The position numbers and the translations under genes were made by a program. Shown here one piece after another: positions 1-13,267 of a DNA stretch of 64,000 nt. Under the pieces are notes generated by a model. The model searched no databases, was not told the origin of the DNA, and worked only from the letters and a program-made list of their open reading frames with translations. The DNA comes from Paramecium sonneborni (taxonomy: Eukaryota; Ciliophora; Oligohymenophorea; Peniculida; Parameciidae), in NCBI GenBank assembly GCA_905182985.1, contig CAJJDN010000108.1, forward strand, positions 298,325-362,324, written 5' to 3'. The stretch's first letter is position 1, and each line of letters begins with the position of its first letter.

Positions 1-99
1 ATAAATAAACGAATTAAATAGAATATAAATATAACATTATAAAAATCATATATAAAATAAATAATAATTGAAAATAAATACATAAAAATAATAAGATAA

Positions 100-773
100 A
101 TGTTAGGTTTAGGAAAAGATATGATTTTATAGATTTTAAGAGATTAAGTGAAATAAGAATATTTTTAAATGGGTTATAAATTTATCTAAATAGTTTTGGA
201 AGAGTTTGTAGAATTATTTAGATAAATTATTGAAAGGAATAGAAGTGAGAAAGTTAGGAGATTATATAGAAGGGAGAAAGATTGGTTATTAATAATATTA
301 CTTTGTAGTGATGCAGTAGATGAAAAAAAAAAATAAGTAAGGTTTGTGAATATTATTTGAAGAGATAAGATAAATTTTCTGGTTGTATACATAGAAAGAC
401 ATGTAGCAATAATTTTATGAAGTATTCAGAGGGTAATCAAGAAGTTTGGAGAAGATAGAATAAAGAAAGGCATAACAGTAAGAAAGTTCAGAAGTTCATT
501 GAGAATAAATAAAGAGTTAAGGATTTAATAAATTTAAATAAATTGGGTTAAGGATAATTTGAATCAGTTTATTTATACCAGTTTAAGGAGAGAGAGACAT
601 TTTTTGTTTTGAAATAATTGACAAGAACACATTTACAATATTTTGAAATATAGAAACATATTTAATAGGAGAAGGCGAGATTGGAATATATGAATAATCC
701 AGTTATTCTTAATTTTTTAGATAGTTATCAACATTTTATGTCTGAAAAATCTTAAAAACTTATGAATATTTGA
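100..773 (+). pseudogene. Truncated protein kinase (AGC/PKG-like N-lobe) relic
   Basis: Reading TAA/TAG as Gln and removing a putative 26-nt intron (337-362, ending AAG) gives about 215 codons. The last 70 resemble the N-lobe of cyclic-nucleotide-dependent kinases: a glycine loop LGQGQFESVYL, the VAIK-equivalent FFVLKQL, and a helix-C-like stretch with QEKARLEYMNNP. The frame stops at TGA TGA (771-776) just after the N-lobe. No DFG, HRD or APE motifs follow in any frame before the converging gene that ends at 947. The first 80 residues have no recognisable cNMP-binding motif. Seen: a half kinase. Inferred: a decayed gene or a piece cut by rearrangement. A missed splice or frameshift error is possible but would not restore the missing C-lobe. 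Confidence 0.45.
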
Positions 774-946
774 TGAATAATATTCGAGAAGTTAGATTAG
801 GTGATTAATATACTACTTTAAAATCCCAAGCTATGAGTTTTTATGATTAAATAGAGAAAGTAACTAAAAGATAGAAGAAAGTATTTGCAAGTGCTCAGAA
901 TGTTGAATGGAATAGTGTATTTTGAATAAGTTGATAATAATAAATC

Positions 947-1601
947 TCATGATTTTATAAGTACATATTCTCTATCGCTTTTCCCAAATCTTAATACATC
1001 CTCTTCCAATAATTCATAATATCTTGCAGGTTCTAATTAATGCTCATTTAAATAAGTTCCATTTGTACTCTCTAAATCCATTGCGTATGGTTTTATATAA
1101 GATAATACTTCACCTTGACTATTCACTTTCTTTATCTCTCGAAATTAGATTACACAATGTTATTTAGAAACTGATATATTTTCTACTAAGATATCAACTA
1201 TTTCTTTATCCTTTCCTATCAAAAATACAGACTTTCCCTTTAGAGGAATAGAAGCTAATTTTGTATTATTTTATATTCTTACCTAACGATTCTGTTCCTT
1301 TAAATGGAAATAATTACCAATTAGCTATTGGAATCTTTGCATCAAAAGGTATTGTAAATTTTAATACTTTACCATTTCCAAATGCATTTTCAGCATATTA
1401 AGCTAATATTCCAGATGCTTCAAAACAAGGTTTTTCTTTTATTATTTCCTATTACTATTATGTTTATGTTTATTATTGATATTCTTCTTTCTTTACATGT
1501 TCTAATTTCACCTCTTTCTTATGATGGTGATGATGCTTTTTCTTGTGTTTCTTACGGATACTGCTAGAATCAGATGTAGATCTCTATTTGTGTTTACCCA
1601 T
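947..1601 (-). CDS. FHA-domain protein, SNIP1/PML1-like
   Basis: The spliced product is 208 aa. One 28-nt intron (1255-1282) has GTAAG...TTAG ends. The N-terminus is basic and His/Lys-rich (KKHKKKHHHHH around residue 20), then Gln-rich. The C-terminal half is an FHA fold: SVSKQHCVI, then DLESTNGTYLNEHQLEPARY and RFGKSDREYVLI. The order STNGTYLN, then PARYYELLEEDVLRFG, then SREYVL is characteristic of SNIP1 (animals), DDL (plants) and Pml1 (yeast), a subunit of the spliceosomal RES complex. A role in pre-mRNA retention and splicing is therefore inferred from family. It starts 32 bp from the divergent phosphodiesterase gene, so the two probably share a promoter region. Confidence 0.85.
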
Positions 1602-1633
1602 TAATTAAATTTATAATCAGTAAGAATCCATCT

Positions 1634-4464
1634 ATGTAAATAAGTTAGACACTCAGAAGTTGCATTAACTTTCATAAATTAGTCTAAGAACTTTCTGATT
1701 AAGGTGATATCAATTTCAAAGAAAAAAACAAACTCAAATCTGATTTCAATTCCAATAATGAAGATTTATTATCATTGATTGAAGGTACTATATATACATC
1801 AATTATTAGATATGGACAACTAGAATCTTAAATAACACTTAATTGATTATGTCAAGTCTAAGCAATAGATTATTAAAGTAGCCAATTCACCTGGAATAAG
1901 AAGAAAATCACTACTTTCTGAATCTAGTCCTTTGATAGGTAGAAAAAGTGTATTCTCAAAAGAAAGTAAGGTAACTGAAGAGGATTTACTTAATTACATC
2001 AAATAACTTAGAGATGCACTTATAGAAGTATATCAATCTAGATCTAATGCATTAACATTATTAGTTTAAGATAATCTGAAGTCTTTGACACAATTCATTA
2101 GTAAGCTACCAACCAAAAGTCCATAACCATCTTTAATTTTATTACAAGAAACTAACATTGTAGATGATATTGAATCATACTATTAACAATTAAAGAATCA
2201 GTTTTTAAATACACAATCATTGTTGATTAATGACAGCATAGTCTCAGTAACTTCTAATTTAGTTAACAATTTACTTAATTGTGATGAATTCACATTCATT
2301 AGTCCATAATAAGGTATATACGAATCAGTTAAACATACTTTTGCTATCTTTGATCATAATTAATACTTAGAAGATTTAATCTCTATTAGTAACAATATCA
2401 ATTTAGTTACTGAAAATTAAACTAAACTATCTGAAATGTTCTCTTAATATGCCAGAACATATTCCTTTAGAATATAGGATGAGTTCTTCTTCTATCATTA
2501 AAAAATACCTAAGGATAGTCTTTTAAATCTAACTTTAGAATATAATTGTTTATAAGAAATTCTTATGCTTACAAAATTGATTTATAAATCTATTATCGAA
2601 TCTAGAGTATAATTGTTTAGTCCTATTTAAATTGGTAATATGATTTTAGATGTGGGAGTAGAATTCGTCAGATGCAGTAAGTATTTATTCATTAATTAAA
2701 TAATTAATTTATTAAGAACTAAATACAATATTGAAAAAGCTGATAGTGAAATCTAAGGATCATTTACTTCTATTTAAAGTACCAATCCTTCTCCATCCAA
2801 TAAATAAGTTAAATTTGCTAAAATACTATTTAAAGATGTTTTACCTATTGAAATTACTGTTATTGGTTTGAATCTTAATAAAAAGGATGACTTATCAATT
2901 TATAAAACCATTTAGAATCTTTACAATAAATATCTCAAATTCATAGAGTTAACTTATGATAGAATTACATTTTATAAGTATTTTATCAAATCTAAAGATT
3001 CAATCATGTTAGAATTTGATAAAGAAGGAAAATTGACTTTTCTATCTAGACCTATCCCACCTTCATTGAGTAGAGAATTTCATCTTAATTATCTTCCTAG
3101 AGGACATTATTATTAGATCATCTAAAATTAATAATTATTACATGATATTGAATAACATTTAGAAAATTAATGGGTTATATAATCAAATGACTAACTTTAT
3201 GAAATATTCTTAAAAGCTAGAAATAAAAAATTTAAAGGATTTGCTATTATCTTTTCAGAAGGATTTCTTTAAACAAGAAGTTTAGAATTAGAAACCAAAA
3301 AAATTAAACTCAGATAAGAAGCTACTTAATATTTAACCAATCTTGAATAAAATAACCCTGAATTAAAAAATACTATTCTCTCTTTCTATATACCATCTTC
3401 AATATAAGCACCAAAAGTACTTATAAAAAGAAAGAAAAGTAGAATGAATGTTTTAAGTGAGATAGTTTAAATTAATTTAATCGATCCTTAAAGTATTGAA
3501 ATTGAACCTATCCATTTAAATTAAATCGATACTTTTGAATTTAACATATTTTAAATTGAAAATAATTCTATAGAAAAATAGAGAATTGTTTATAGAATAT
3601 TTTTAAGGAACAAATTCATTGAAATTTTTGATATAGACAAAAGTAGAATGTTTGAATTCTTAAGTGAATTAGAATATAGATATGATAAACGTAGAAATCC
3701 ATTTCATAATTATAATCATGGAGTTAATGTAATGCATAGTTGTCATGTTATCATGAATAAAATGTTATCATTACCTCAATACAATGATTTATTTGATTAA
3801 AATACTAAGTTAGCATTAGTTTTAGGTGGGTTATGTCATGATGTAGGTCATACAGGAAGAACTAATTATTTTGAAATTAATAATTTATCAGAAAAAGCTA
3901 TTAGATATCATGATAAAAATGTTTTAGAATAATATCATGCAGCAACTGCATTAAAATTGTTATTAAGGGAAAGAATGAACTTCTTGAAGAATATTGATTT
4001 TAGATCTTTTAGAGAAAAATTTATTCAAAATATAATTTTTACTGATAAGGCTGAACATTTTAATTTACTAAAGTTTTTTGAAGCTAATAATGAAAAAGAC
4101 ATAAAAATAATAACAGGAATGATTATTCATACTTCTGATTTTGCAGGAGGATCTGCTAAATGGCCAATTTCTAAGGAATGGTCCTTAAGAGTGAATTAAG
4201 AATTTCAATCACAATATGAAGAAGAAGGTAAATTAGGTTTACCACAATAACCATTTATGAAAGATTTGCATAATGTATGTAGAATATAATTTATTTTAGA
4301 TGTCTGTGTTATCTAAATCTGAGATAGGTTTCTATAAATTTATTGTTCGTCCATTGTATGTGTCTTTGTCATCTTTTATGGATAACTAACTTTAAGATAG
4401 AATAGAAAATATTGATGAAACAATAATTGAATGGGATTTACTAGCATCTTAGGAGAATTAATGA
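1634..4464 (+). CDS. 3',5'-cyclic nucleotide phosphodiesterase, class I
   Basis: The product is about 926 aa from three exons. Two 25-nt introns lie at 1785-1809 and near 4276-4300 (GTATGTAG...TTTTAG). The C-terminal third holds the catalytic domain: HNYNHGVNVMHSCHV, then the metal-binding signature HDVGHTGRTNYF, which fits the PDEase I pattern exactly, then IIHTSDFAGGSAKWP with the second metal Asp. The long N-terminal ~600 aa contains low-complexity and coiled segments. I could not place GAF motifs there with certainty. The enzyme hydrolyses cAMP and/or cGMP; specificity cannot be read from the sequence. Ciliates use cAMP/cGMP signalling to control ciliary beating, so a role there is plausible but inferred. 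Confidence 0.9.
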
Positions 4465-4513
4465 TTATGCTAAAATACTTGTTTAATTTTATATTTTTGT
4501 ATTATATATATAA

Positions 4514-5654
4514 ATGAACAATAATTTATTATCCAAGATAGACCTTCAACAAAGTTTGGCTTACAAATATTCTTAATAAGACACTTATTATTATACTAAG
4601 TCTTTGAATGAATATATAGATAATGCTAGATTACCACATGTGATTAATTTTCATTATGAAACTAATTGCAATGAAAACAATGAATATTTAAGAAGAACAT
4701 ATGACATTCGTATATTTTTTTATATTATTTTAGATGAAATTGCTACCAAACTTGCATTATTAACTGAATATTATAAGTTCCACAATGAGATTCCAAGATG
4801 CTTCTGGCTTAAATTGGCTGATATAATGAGTAGGTAAACATATGTATTAAATTATTTTAGTTATCATGATAAGAAAAGAAGGATTGAATATTTTAGAATT
4901 AAAAGAATGATTGAAAAAGAAAACAAATCAAACCCTAATTAACCTAAAAAGAAAATTGTAGGAGAAGAACCAGATGATAGTGCTACTTAAAAGTCTGGAA
5001 GACAATACAGTAATGTTCTAAATGATATTTCTGAAGTTTCAAGAACTATTGATAAAATACAAACAAAACTCAATTCCATTAAATTAAATGTTGGAGATCT
5101 CTAATTATTACCTTCCAATCGAGATTAAGATTAATTAGATAAGTTTCTAAAATATCTTACTGAAAAAAAATAAAAAAAACAGATCAACATTATTTAAACG
5201 CCTAACTCAGTATCACTTAAATTACCTATTGGATTATCATAAAAGACTATCAAATAAGTTTTATCAAGAAAAATGATCACCTAATAATCTACTCAAATTA
5301 CTTATCAAACTATTAATTCAAGTAAGACAACCAAATAATAATCCCTATATTAATAACCTTCTTAAATGTAATCTTCACCAAGAATTAATATTAAGTAACT
5401 ACCAAAACAAATAGGGTCATTTACTTAAAGGACAGTTAAAGATAATGCCTTATCAAAACTATTATCTCCTTTATAAATTTAAATCTTTAATAATAATAGG
5501 TATGATTTATATCTATTATCTTAGTTAACATACAAATAAATGTAAAACCAGTATTTCAATATCGAAATAATTTAAAATTACTGATTCTGTCAGATCTTCT
5601 GCAAGATTGCATCAGCATACTAAATCTGACTTTAAATTCTTCAAAAAAATATGA
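4514..5654 (+). CDS. Hypothetical protein with Gln/Ser-rich tail
   Basis: The 371-aa product has one 25-nt intron (5500-5524, GTATG...CTTAG). Frame and length agree exactly. Residues 30-130 are compact and probably helical (HNEIPRCFWLKLADIMSRQ, then YHDKKRRIEYFRIKRMIEK). The rest is rich in Gln, Ser, Thr and Lys and is probably disordered. I recognise no family. It starts only 50 bp after the phosphodiesterase stop, on the same strand, which is usual spacing here. Confidence that it is a real gene comes from the intron, the charged-residue composition and the closed frame. Confidence 0.65.
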
Positions 5655-5733
5655 TTCAAATATGATTCAAAATGAATTCAATTTGTTTATGTATTCAAAA
5701 ATTGAGTGCAAATTTTAATTAATAATTATAAAT

Positions 5734-7676
5734 TCACATTTTTTAAAATATAACATTAAAACTCTTTTTATCCCAATTACCACTCTTTAAACTAAAATAT
5801 TCACCAGGACCCAATTTTTATGTATCATTCATAATTTTTTGGAATCTATTTTCCTAAATTATTTAAAAAAAAGAATATTACCCTAACATTAAAAGCTACT
5901 TAACTATTTTTAGTTTTTTTAAATAAAGCTGATGTATTATGTAATTTTCCGAGTTCTTCATCTTAATCTTCGTCAATTTTTTATTAATCTTAAAATATCT
6001 CTTTTTTTTTTCTTTCAAATCTAGGCATAGATGATCCAAAAGCTTTTGATTAAATTTCTTAATTTTCTTCTTCGTTTTTTTTTAAATCATACTCAATAGT
6101 ATTATTTTTAACATTATAGAATCCAGGAGCAGGATTATTATTTGAAATCTATTTATGATTAATTCCTCTTTCAGTTTTTGATTTAAATATTGAATTAATC
6201 CCTTTAATTTACTTATCATTTTGATCATAAGTTCCTGGTCCTGGTATTTAGTCATATTCTTATTTGAAACGAGTTTCATTAATTCCAAAATTTCCTATAG
6301 GAGTATGTTCTAATTTTTTTATTAATTTTTCTTTAAGCTATATAACTAAATAAAAATAAATACAGAAATTTTAGGATCATAACTTTATGGGCCTGGCATT
6401 AGATCTAATAATTTTGATTCAAATCTACTGTTTGATGATAAAAATGGAGGTTAAATAATATTTTATTTTATATTTTTTGTTTTTAATTAATATTCTCCAG
6501 GCCCTATTAAATAATTAATTTTTTATTCTTAAAATCTTTTGGATTTAGATCCAAAACAATCTTTACCAAATTTTATTGATTATAAAGAATTTGATGATGA
6601 TTATGATAGAGTTGATGTATTACCAAAATAATGACCAGGACCAGGAGTAGTTTCCTAAATTTATTAAAATTTTAATCACATCACAAAATTAATATTCTTC
6701 ATCTTCTAAATCTTAAAATCCAGGATTTCTTAATAATTTTTCTTTTTATTTATCAAAGTAATTTTTCATTAATTATTTTTGTTTATCACCCTTAGAATTA
6801 TCAAAAGTTCTAGTGGATTTTGATTAAAAATTTCCTGATGGATTTAATTTATAAAGTGGAGTAATTGATCTATTAGAATCATAACTACCAGGACCTAGAC
6901 TCAAATTTTTATCTTATAATGAAGGTGCTAATCTAGGACTTTTTGATTTATGCCAACAAGTTCCTTTATTTTTATTATATTCAAATGTATCTTTGATTTA
7001 ATACTTTCCAGGTCCAACAGTATCTAATTTTATTCCTGAATATGTAGGTTGTGGATTCTTATTAGATTCTAAATCATGTTCTATAATATTTATTTTATTG
7101 ATATACCTCCTTTCTCTGTATATCCATATACCTAATTATCAGTTGGAATTGAAGGGATTGATTAATATCTATTTAAACTCTATAAAATTTCCATATAACT
7201 TTAAGATGTATACTGCTACTGAATTGGTTTAATTTCAACTTTATTTGTTTCATATGATCCAGGTCTAAGAAATTAATTTTTATATAAACCACCCTGGAGT
7301 CATCGTTGTATTTGGTTGATCAAAGCGTCTTGATTATGATGCAAATATTGAAGATTATAATTTTTTGTCTTTTAACTTCATTAAATTTGGTGAAGGTTAT
7401 ACACCATAATTGTTGCTTAAGTATTCTTAAATATATTACTAATCATATTGATCATCCTAATAATAACTTCCAGGTCCAGGAATATTTTCATTTTGAATTC
7501 TTTCATTTCTACTAACCAAAGAATCAAAAGGAGCATTTCCTTACTTTACCTTATAATATTCATGTGTTATATAACTACCAGGTCCAATCTACAGCTTTTC
7601 AATTTCATTATACATCTTATGATACGCTATTATTGGTTGCTATTCCTGTTCTCTCTGCTTAAAATACAAAAGCCAT
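5734..7676 (-). CDS. Sperm-tail PG-rich repeat (STPGR/SHIPPO) protein
   Basis: The spliced product is 594 aa with six short introns: 7589-7613, 7265-7292, 7081-7106, 6655-6679, 6338-6363 and 5854-5881. About eleven PGPGxY-type motifs recur every 35-60 residues, for example DIGPGSY, IPGPGSYY, TPGPGHYF, IPGPGTYD, NPAPGFYN and LGPGEYF. The start MAFVFQAERTG, followed by a PG repeat, is typical of the family. STPGR proteins line the lumen of axonemal doublet microtubules as inner proteins, so this one is inferred to be ciliary. I chose the ATG at 7676 because the 25-nt intron at 7589-7613 joins it in frame to the first repeat; a longer unspliced start is possible but lacks the family N-terminus. 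Confidence 0.88.
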
Positions 7677-9285
7677 GTAACAATTATAATCAAAATATAA
7701 TATTTAATTTAAATCATTAGAAAAATTCAATGATGTTCATTCAAAAATAAATTATCTATGATTTTTCAAATAGGAAATCTTTCAACTCTGAAAACTGTTC
7801 ATCATAGCTTAATATTAATATTATATTAAATCACTATATTTTTGATTCTTAACAAAAGTAAATATTAGATATTAAATTGTAATATATTTCTAGTTTAATG
7901 TGAATTGTTTATATAGATTTAAATTTCTTTTCTAAACCTATTCTATTTATTTTTTTCATTTTTAGACTATTATCGAAACTACAAGAAAATAATTTCTTTA
8001 AACTTATTCTGTTTCTTTATTATTCAATAGTTACATCAATGAAATCGAAAGAATTTATTCTCTTATTAAAACTATTTTTTTTTTGAAAATTTTCTAATAA
8101 TTATAATTCTAAATAACATTATATTTTAAATTTGTTTATGAAAAAAAATTTTTAATATTATATTATCTTTAAATTATGAATTTTAATATTTAACAATCAA
8201 TCTTAGATATTTCTTAAGTCTTACTAGTTATTAATAGAATTTATAATATTAATTAGGCTACTCTACTTGAATTAAAATGCTTTGGTTTTTTAATTTCCAG
8301 AATAAATGTTATAGAAAAAAAATAAAACTAATTTATTTATGATTATTTCATTTCTATTAAATAATCGATAATGAGTGGTAAAAATTTGAGCTATTATATT
8401 AACAATAGGAACTAAATTCCAATATAATTATTTTAAATTAATACTAAACAATCTTAAAGTTTATTTAGAAATTATAGAAAAATTCTAAAAATATGAAGAT
8501 TCTTGATAAAAATTGAAATAAATTAAAAAAATTAAACGATTTTCGAATTTTTTTAATACAAATTTTCAATAAAAATATTGCGATAGAATATTTCAATATT
8601 AATTAATTTTTTTATATTGTATTTATGTTCAATCAATTCTTTTCAAGAACAACAATATATTAGGTAAGTAGAAGTTCATGATTAAGTTGTAATTTCATTT
8701 AAGACATTGAGGAATTATATTAAGACATTGATGAATTATAATAAATAAGAAGAAATTTGAAATAATCAAACATTACGATTCCTCTAATGAAATGCTTGCA
8801 ATTAAGGTAAAAAATAATAATAAATACTCTTGAATTATATGCAAAAAAATTCTTTTGAGTCTTAAAATATTATGTAGATTGTTTAGATAACTATTAAGTT
8901 GCTTTTAAATCTCTAAAAAGATAATAAGTATTTATATTGAAATATGAAATCAAAAGAAAAAGAATGAAATTTGATTTAAATAGATTAATCTAATACAAAT
9001 TATTGAAATGAATTTGGGGCATATAAATATCAATTGATCTAGACCTTTATTTTTAGAAATAAAGTAAATCAAAAAAGTCAAGCATTAAAAAAATTAATAA
9101 TAAGATATTAAATGTAAATTATACAATTTTAGGAAGAAATGCCATAATGTTTAAAAGTTTTCATAAAATTTATGCACACTTTTAAAAAGAAAATTTTGTA
9201 TTACAAAATTTTATTAGGAAATTTTAATAGAATTAGATTTATGATTATGCAAATAGAAAAGATTTAATTAATTATATTTCAGAAA
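7677..9285. other. Intergenic stretch with no confident gene; possible kinase-like relic
   Basis: Open frames of around 100 codons occur (for example 8176-8496 on +), but with TGA as the only stop and about 80% AT this is expected by chance. Around 8745-8820 on + one frame reads like a kinase N-lobe (KKFEIIKHYDSS, then EMLAIKV) before it breaks. The sequence 8640-9280 shows fragments in shifting frames and may be a decayed kinase gene. Nothing here is closed or spliceable into a convincing product. Confidence 0.3.
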
Positions 9286-9837
9286 ATGTAAGAAGAATCA
9301 TATCACCCATTTATCCAAGATGATTTTCGGTTTTCAAATTTACAATAAAGTCAAGAAGTTCTAAGTTAATAATTAGATGATAAAAATAACTAAGAAAATG
9401 AACTTAATAATAATAATAATTCAAGAACATTATCAATTTAAACTTAGAAAATGAGTTATAATTTAGAGGACTTAAAATATAAAAACTTCCCTAAATTGAT
9501 TGCAAATAATTTAGTTAAATGGATTAAAAAAAAGAAAGTTAGTAAAATTCCCGATGGAATTGCAAAATTAATAAGATAAAGATAAGAATGTTCATAGCCA
9601 AATTTTAAAATAAAAGACTTATAAGAATTATGTTTCGATAAGCCTTCATAAGAAATTTTTTAGGAATTCACATCAGATGAACTATTTTTAAATTTAATTC
9701 ATAGCAACAAAATAACAGATCCATTTTCATATATTCCAGGAATAAGTAACTATTATTCTGCTTCTTAAGAGCCTGTAAAAATGAAAAGCAATTATTTAAC
9801 CAGAAATTAATATGTAGATAAAAAAAGTGATAGTTGA
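9286..9837 (+). CDS. Hypothetical protein, 183 aa
   Basis: This is a single exon of 184 codons including TGA, starting MQEESYHPFIQDDFRF. It is Asn/Gln-rich in the first third, then basic (VKWIKKKKVSKIPDGIAKLI) and finishes with a Ser/Tyr-rich tail. I recognise no domain. The reading frame stays open upstream to an ATG near 9140, so the start is uncertain. I prefer 9286 because coding-like composition begins there. It ends 174 bp before the ULK-like kinase, on the same strand. Confidence 0.55.
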
Positions 9838-10011
9838 TGACAAACTTTATCTATCATCTTAATAATTATTATTTAATGTTATGGTAATTTTATAATATTT
9901 TATTATTATGATTTGATTTATTAATATCATGTGAGATTCTTTAGAGAGAAGCTTAATAAAAAAAATTGATTAATTTTATTTGATAGTTTAATAAATTATT
10001 TATTTAATTTT

Positions 10012-11870
10012 ATGAAACCAGCAACCTATTTAAAAAAAGTTGGACCATATAGTCTTGTAAGGGAGATTGGTTAAGGTATTATTTAGAGAGAAAATAGGTT
10101 CATTTGCTAGAGTTTTTAGAGGGAAAATGGATGGACGATAAGAAGATGTGGCAATAAAAATGATTTCAAAGTAGAATGTAAGAAATGAGAGCATGTCAAT
10201 GATAGAAAAGGAAATTGAGATATTGAGATAATTGGATCATCCAAATATAATAAAATTAATAGATTTTAAAAGAACTTAGAATCACTATTATTTAGTATTC
10301 GAATATTGTGAAAATGGGGATTTGGATGCATATATTAGGTAATTCAAAAATAATAGATGATTAGAAAGTATTCTCCAAATGGAAAATTACCAGAAGAAGA
10401 GGTTAGAAGAATTGTTTAGTAATTAGCATAAGCATTGTAATAGATGTACAAATTGAGAATTGTACATAGAGATTTAAAATTAGCAAATATATTAGTTTCT
10501 AAGAATTTTCAAGTATTGAAAAGAATTACGCATAGATTAAATTAGCTGATTTTGGATTTGCCAAATATATGGAAGAGGATTAATATTTAACTTCTTATTG
10601 TGGAACTCCATTAACGATGGCACCTGAAATACTTTAAAGAAAGTAATATAATGAAAAATGTGATGTATGGTCAATAGGAGTGATAATTTATTAAATGATA
10701 TATGGTAGATCTCCATTTGTACCACCAAAAGGAGGAAATATAAATGATTTAATTGCTATTATCAATAAAGGTGATTTATAGTTTCCAGAGATTTCTTAAA
10801 TTACACTTAAATTAAAAGAACTATTAATTCAAATGCTTTAATAGGATTTTAAAAAAAGAATTAGTTTTAGAGATTTCTTTGAACATATTTGGTTGTAAGG
10901 AGAAGTTAAAGCAGATTATATTTAGAGTATTAAACAAGATTTACAAGACAATCCATCAGAAATAATTCCAATTATTCATAAAACAAGTGAAGATATTTAA
11001 GAAGAAGAAATATTTAATAATGAAAGAGATGATAGTACAAATGAAGTTTTAAAAGAACAATAATTAAAATATATTGGATATTAATTATAAAAATAAGCAG
11101 TAGGATATTTGGATTTGATGTTTGAAGAAATATACAAAGTTAAATAATTATGTGATAAAATACAAAATGCTAAAATGTCTTTTTAGTTTCTCTAAAATAG
11201 ATTAATAAATCTATCATTAGCAATTAGAATTTATGAAGCTTTTTTATTAAAATAAGTTAATGAGTTTATGAAAGAATAAATTGTTGTTTTACATACATCT
11301 TCAAGCAATAGTTCTTTAATTAGTTTGTAAATGAAACGGCCTTTCTCTACTCATTAAATTATGTTGTAAAAGGAAATTATTGAATTAAAAAATTATTTTA
11401 AAGAAAATCAAATGATTGTTAATTAATTTGAATAATGTGGTTATTGCATTGCAGATAACATTTTTGATGAAATTTTAGAATTATTAATGAATCTAATTGA
11501 ACATTAATAATTGATAGAGTAAAATATTTTTACACAATTACTTTAATTATTGTACTCATTTATATAATCTCCTCCTCAATTATTGTAGGTAGAGTTATAT
11601 ATTAAGTTATAAACTGGAAATGATATGAATTAGTACTGGCATTTGTTTAAATTGGTTAGAGTTAATTAAAAATACATAGCCGATTCAATTGAAAATCAAG
11701 TAGTTTGTGAAAATAATGAATTTGATAAAAAATTATAGTTTGAATGGAAATTAGTAAAAGATGATAGTGAAGAAACCTAGGTCTCCTTTACAAAAGAAGA
11801 AATTGATAAATTATAAGACTTACTAAAAGAAGAATATACCAAAAGGGATATACGTTAATAAATATAATGA
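10012..11870 (+). CDS. ULK/ATG1-like serine/threonine kinase
   Basis: The product is 595 aa with introns at 10076-10097 (22 nt), 10339-10364 (26 nt) and 10513-10535 (23 nt). All kinase landmarks are present after splicing: glycine loop EIGQGSFARVFRG, VAIKMI, HRDLKLANIL (catalytic Asp), ADFGFAKYM, and an activation segment ending SYCGTPLTMAPEIL. The CGTPLTMAPE form and the sequence order match the Unc-51-like/ATG1 group, which starts autophagy in fungi and animals. Members in protists also act in cilia (fused-type), so the process is inferred only. The C-terminal ~300 aa is helical with Gln-rich parts, in the position of the EAT/MIT region of ULKs, but I cannot show homology. The next gene starts 14 bp downstream. 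Confidence 0.88.
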
Positions 11871-11883
11871 TAATTAAAATTAA

Positions 11884-13220
11884 ATGGAGTACTTAACTAA
11901 TGAAAAACTCCTTAAATAATAACAATCAGTTCTATTTTCCATCAACAATTCTCGATCTAATAGTGTTTCAAGATTTCCCATTCCCAGTTAAAGAGCCATC
12001 AATGATCCAGTTCAACCGCTGAAATCTGCAGATTTGTTTAATAAATTGGAGGATATCTTGAAATAAAAGCAGTTGAATACAACAACCAGAAAGAAATAAA
12101 AACAAATTTCATGTATAATAAACCCATAAGCTTGTAATGAAGAGAAAAAATACAATATAGAAGCAAGTTATTATAAATCTCCAATTAGATTACTAGATGT
12201 ATCAACAAATGGATGCTTTGATGTAATATGTTTATATTTATTTTTCATTGTAGAATAATATTCAACTCAGAAATAGAAGGTAAACTTTAATTATTGGATC
12301 CCCTCCAGTTAACTAATAAAATTAAAGTAGTAAAATTGAGAAAAACAATATTCAAAATCAATTTTAAGAAAGTTAAAATTAAAAAAAAAAAGAGAGTCTT
12401 AAAAGATTTTAAGATGAGTTTAACAATATGTAAGAAAAAATTAGAGGAAGGAATAATGTAAATTATGAATTTCTCATTTTAGTCAATATTATAAGAGGAT
12501 GATAGAATTTAAATTAAAGAAAAAAAAATTGATTTAAATATAAGCACAGCAAAAGAAAATAAAAGTATTACACTTAATAAATTAAATTACTAATTATAAA
12601 TTTAGAATAATCACTTATAAGAATAGTTACTTTTTGAATAAAATTAAAATAGTAAACTAAATATGCTTATAAATAATTTAAATGATTAAATCACAGCTTT
12701 GAATAAGTAAACTTTATAATAATTTAATAGATAAATTAATTAATAGTAACAATCTATCAATGATGATTCATAAATTAAGGAAAAAACTATTAAATAATAA
12801 AATTCGAAAATAGAATAATTACAACTTGAACTAAAATAAAAAGATCAAGACATTCAACATTTTAAGCAACAGATTTCAGAATTCTAGAATGTTTATAAAG
12901 AAATGCAAGAATTAGAAAATCTTTGTTCTTCCATGTCTTTCATAGGTAAATAAAGTCTTTAACATAATCATTTAATTCATGAAATACAAGATTTGCTATA
13001 AGTTTAAAACAATATTATAGAAAAAGTAACAAGCAACAGAGATTTTCAAATTGAATAATTAATAATCTAAAAGAAATAGAAAAAATAGAATTTGCAAGAA
13101 TAAGTTGATTATTAAGAATTATGCCAAGAGACAACTCGAATTTAGGAAAATATAATAAAATAAATTAAAAACTCTGTTGAACAATTAACAGAAAGATTTA
13201 TTCATGACTTACTTATTTGA
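11884..13220 (+). CDS. Coiled-coil protein, 426 aa
   Basis: Two introns (12223-12253, 31 nt; 12458-12482, 25 nt) restore a closed frame of 427 codons. The first 110 residues are Ser/Pro/Lys-rich. From about residue 230 onward the product is almost entirely Leu/Ile/Lys/Glu/Gln with heptad-like spacing, indicating long coiled coils. No conserved domain is recognised. It may be structural (basal body, ciliary or cortical), judging only from composition. It is tightly packed: 14 bp after the kinase and 48 bp before the next small gene. Confidence 0.7.
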
Positions 13221-13267
13221 TTAGTTAAATAAAATATTTTTGCTCTTTTATAATAAAAATTTAAAAT

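Noticed and set aside
3957..4199. Short standard-code ORF within the phosphodiesterase region
   Set aside because: It is just the TAA/TAG-free part of the larger 926-aa phosphodiesterase once the ciliate code is used, not a gene of its own.
8176..8496. 106-aa + strand ORF
   Set aside because: Same reasoning: chance length, Asn/Ile/Gln-only composition and no partner exon.
13034..13220. Idea that the long Gln runs mark a retroelement or repeat expansion
   Set aside because: TAA and TAG encode Gln in this code, so AT-rich coiled-coil genes naturally look Gln-rich.
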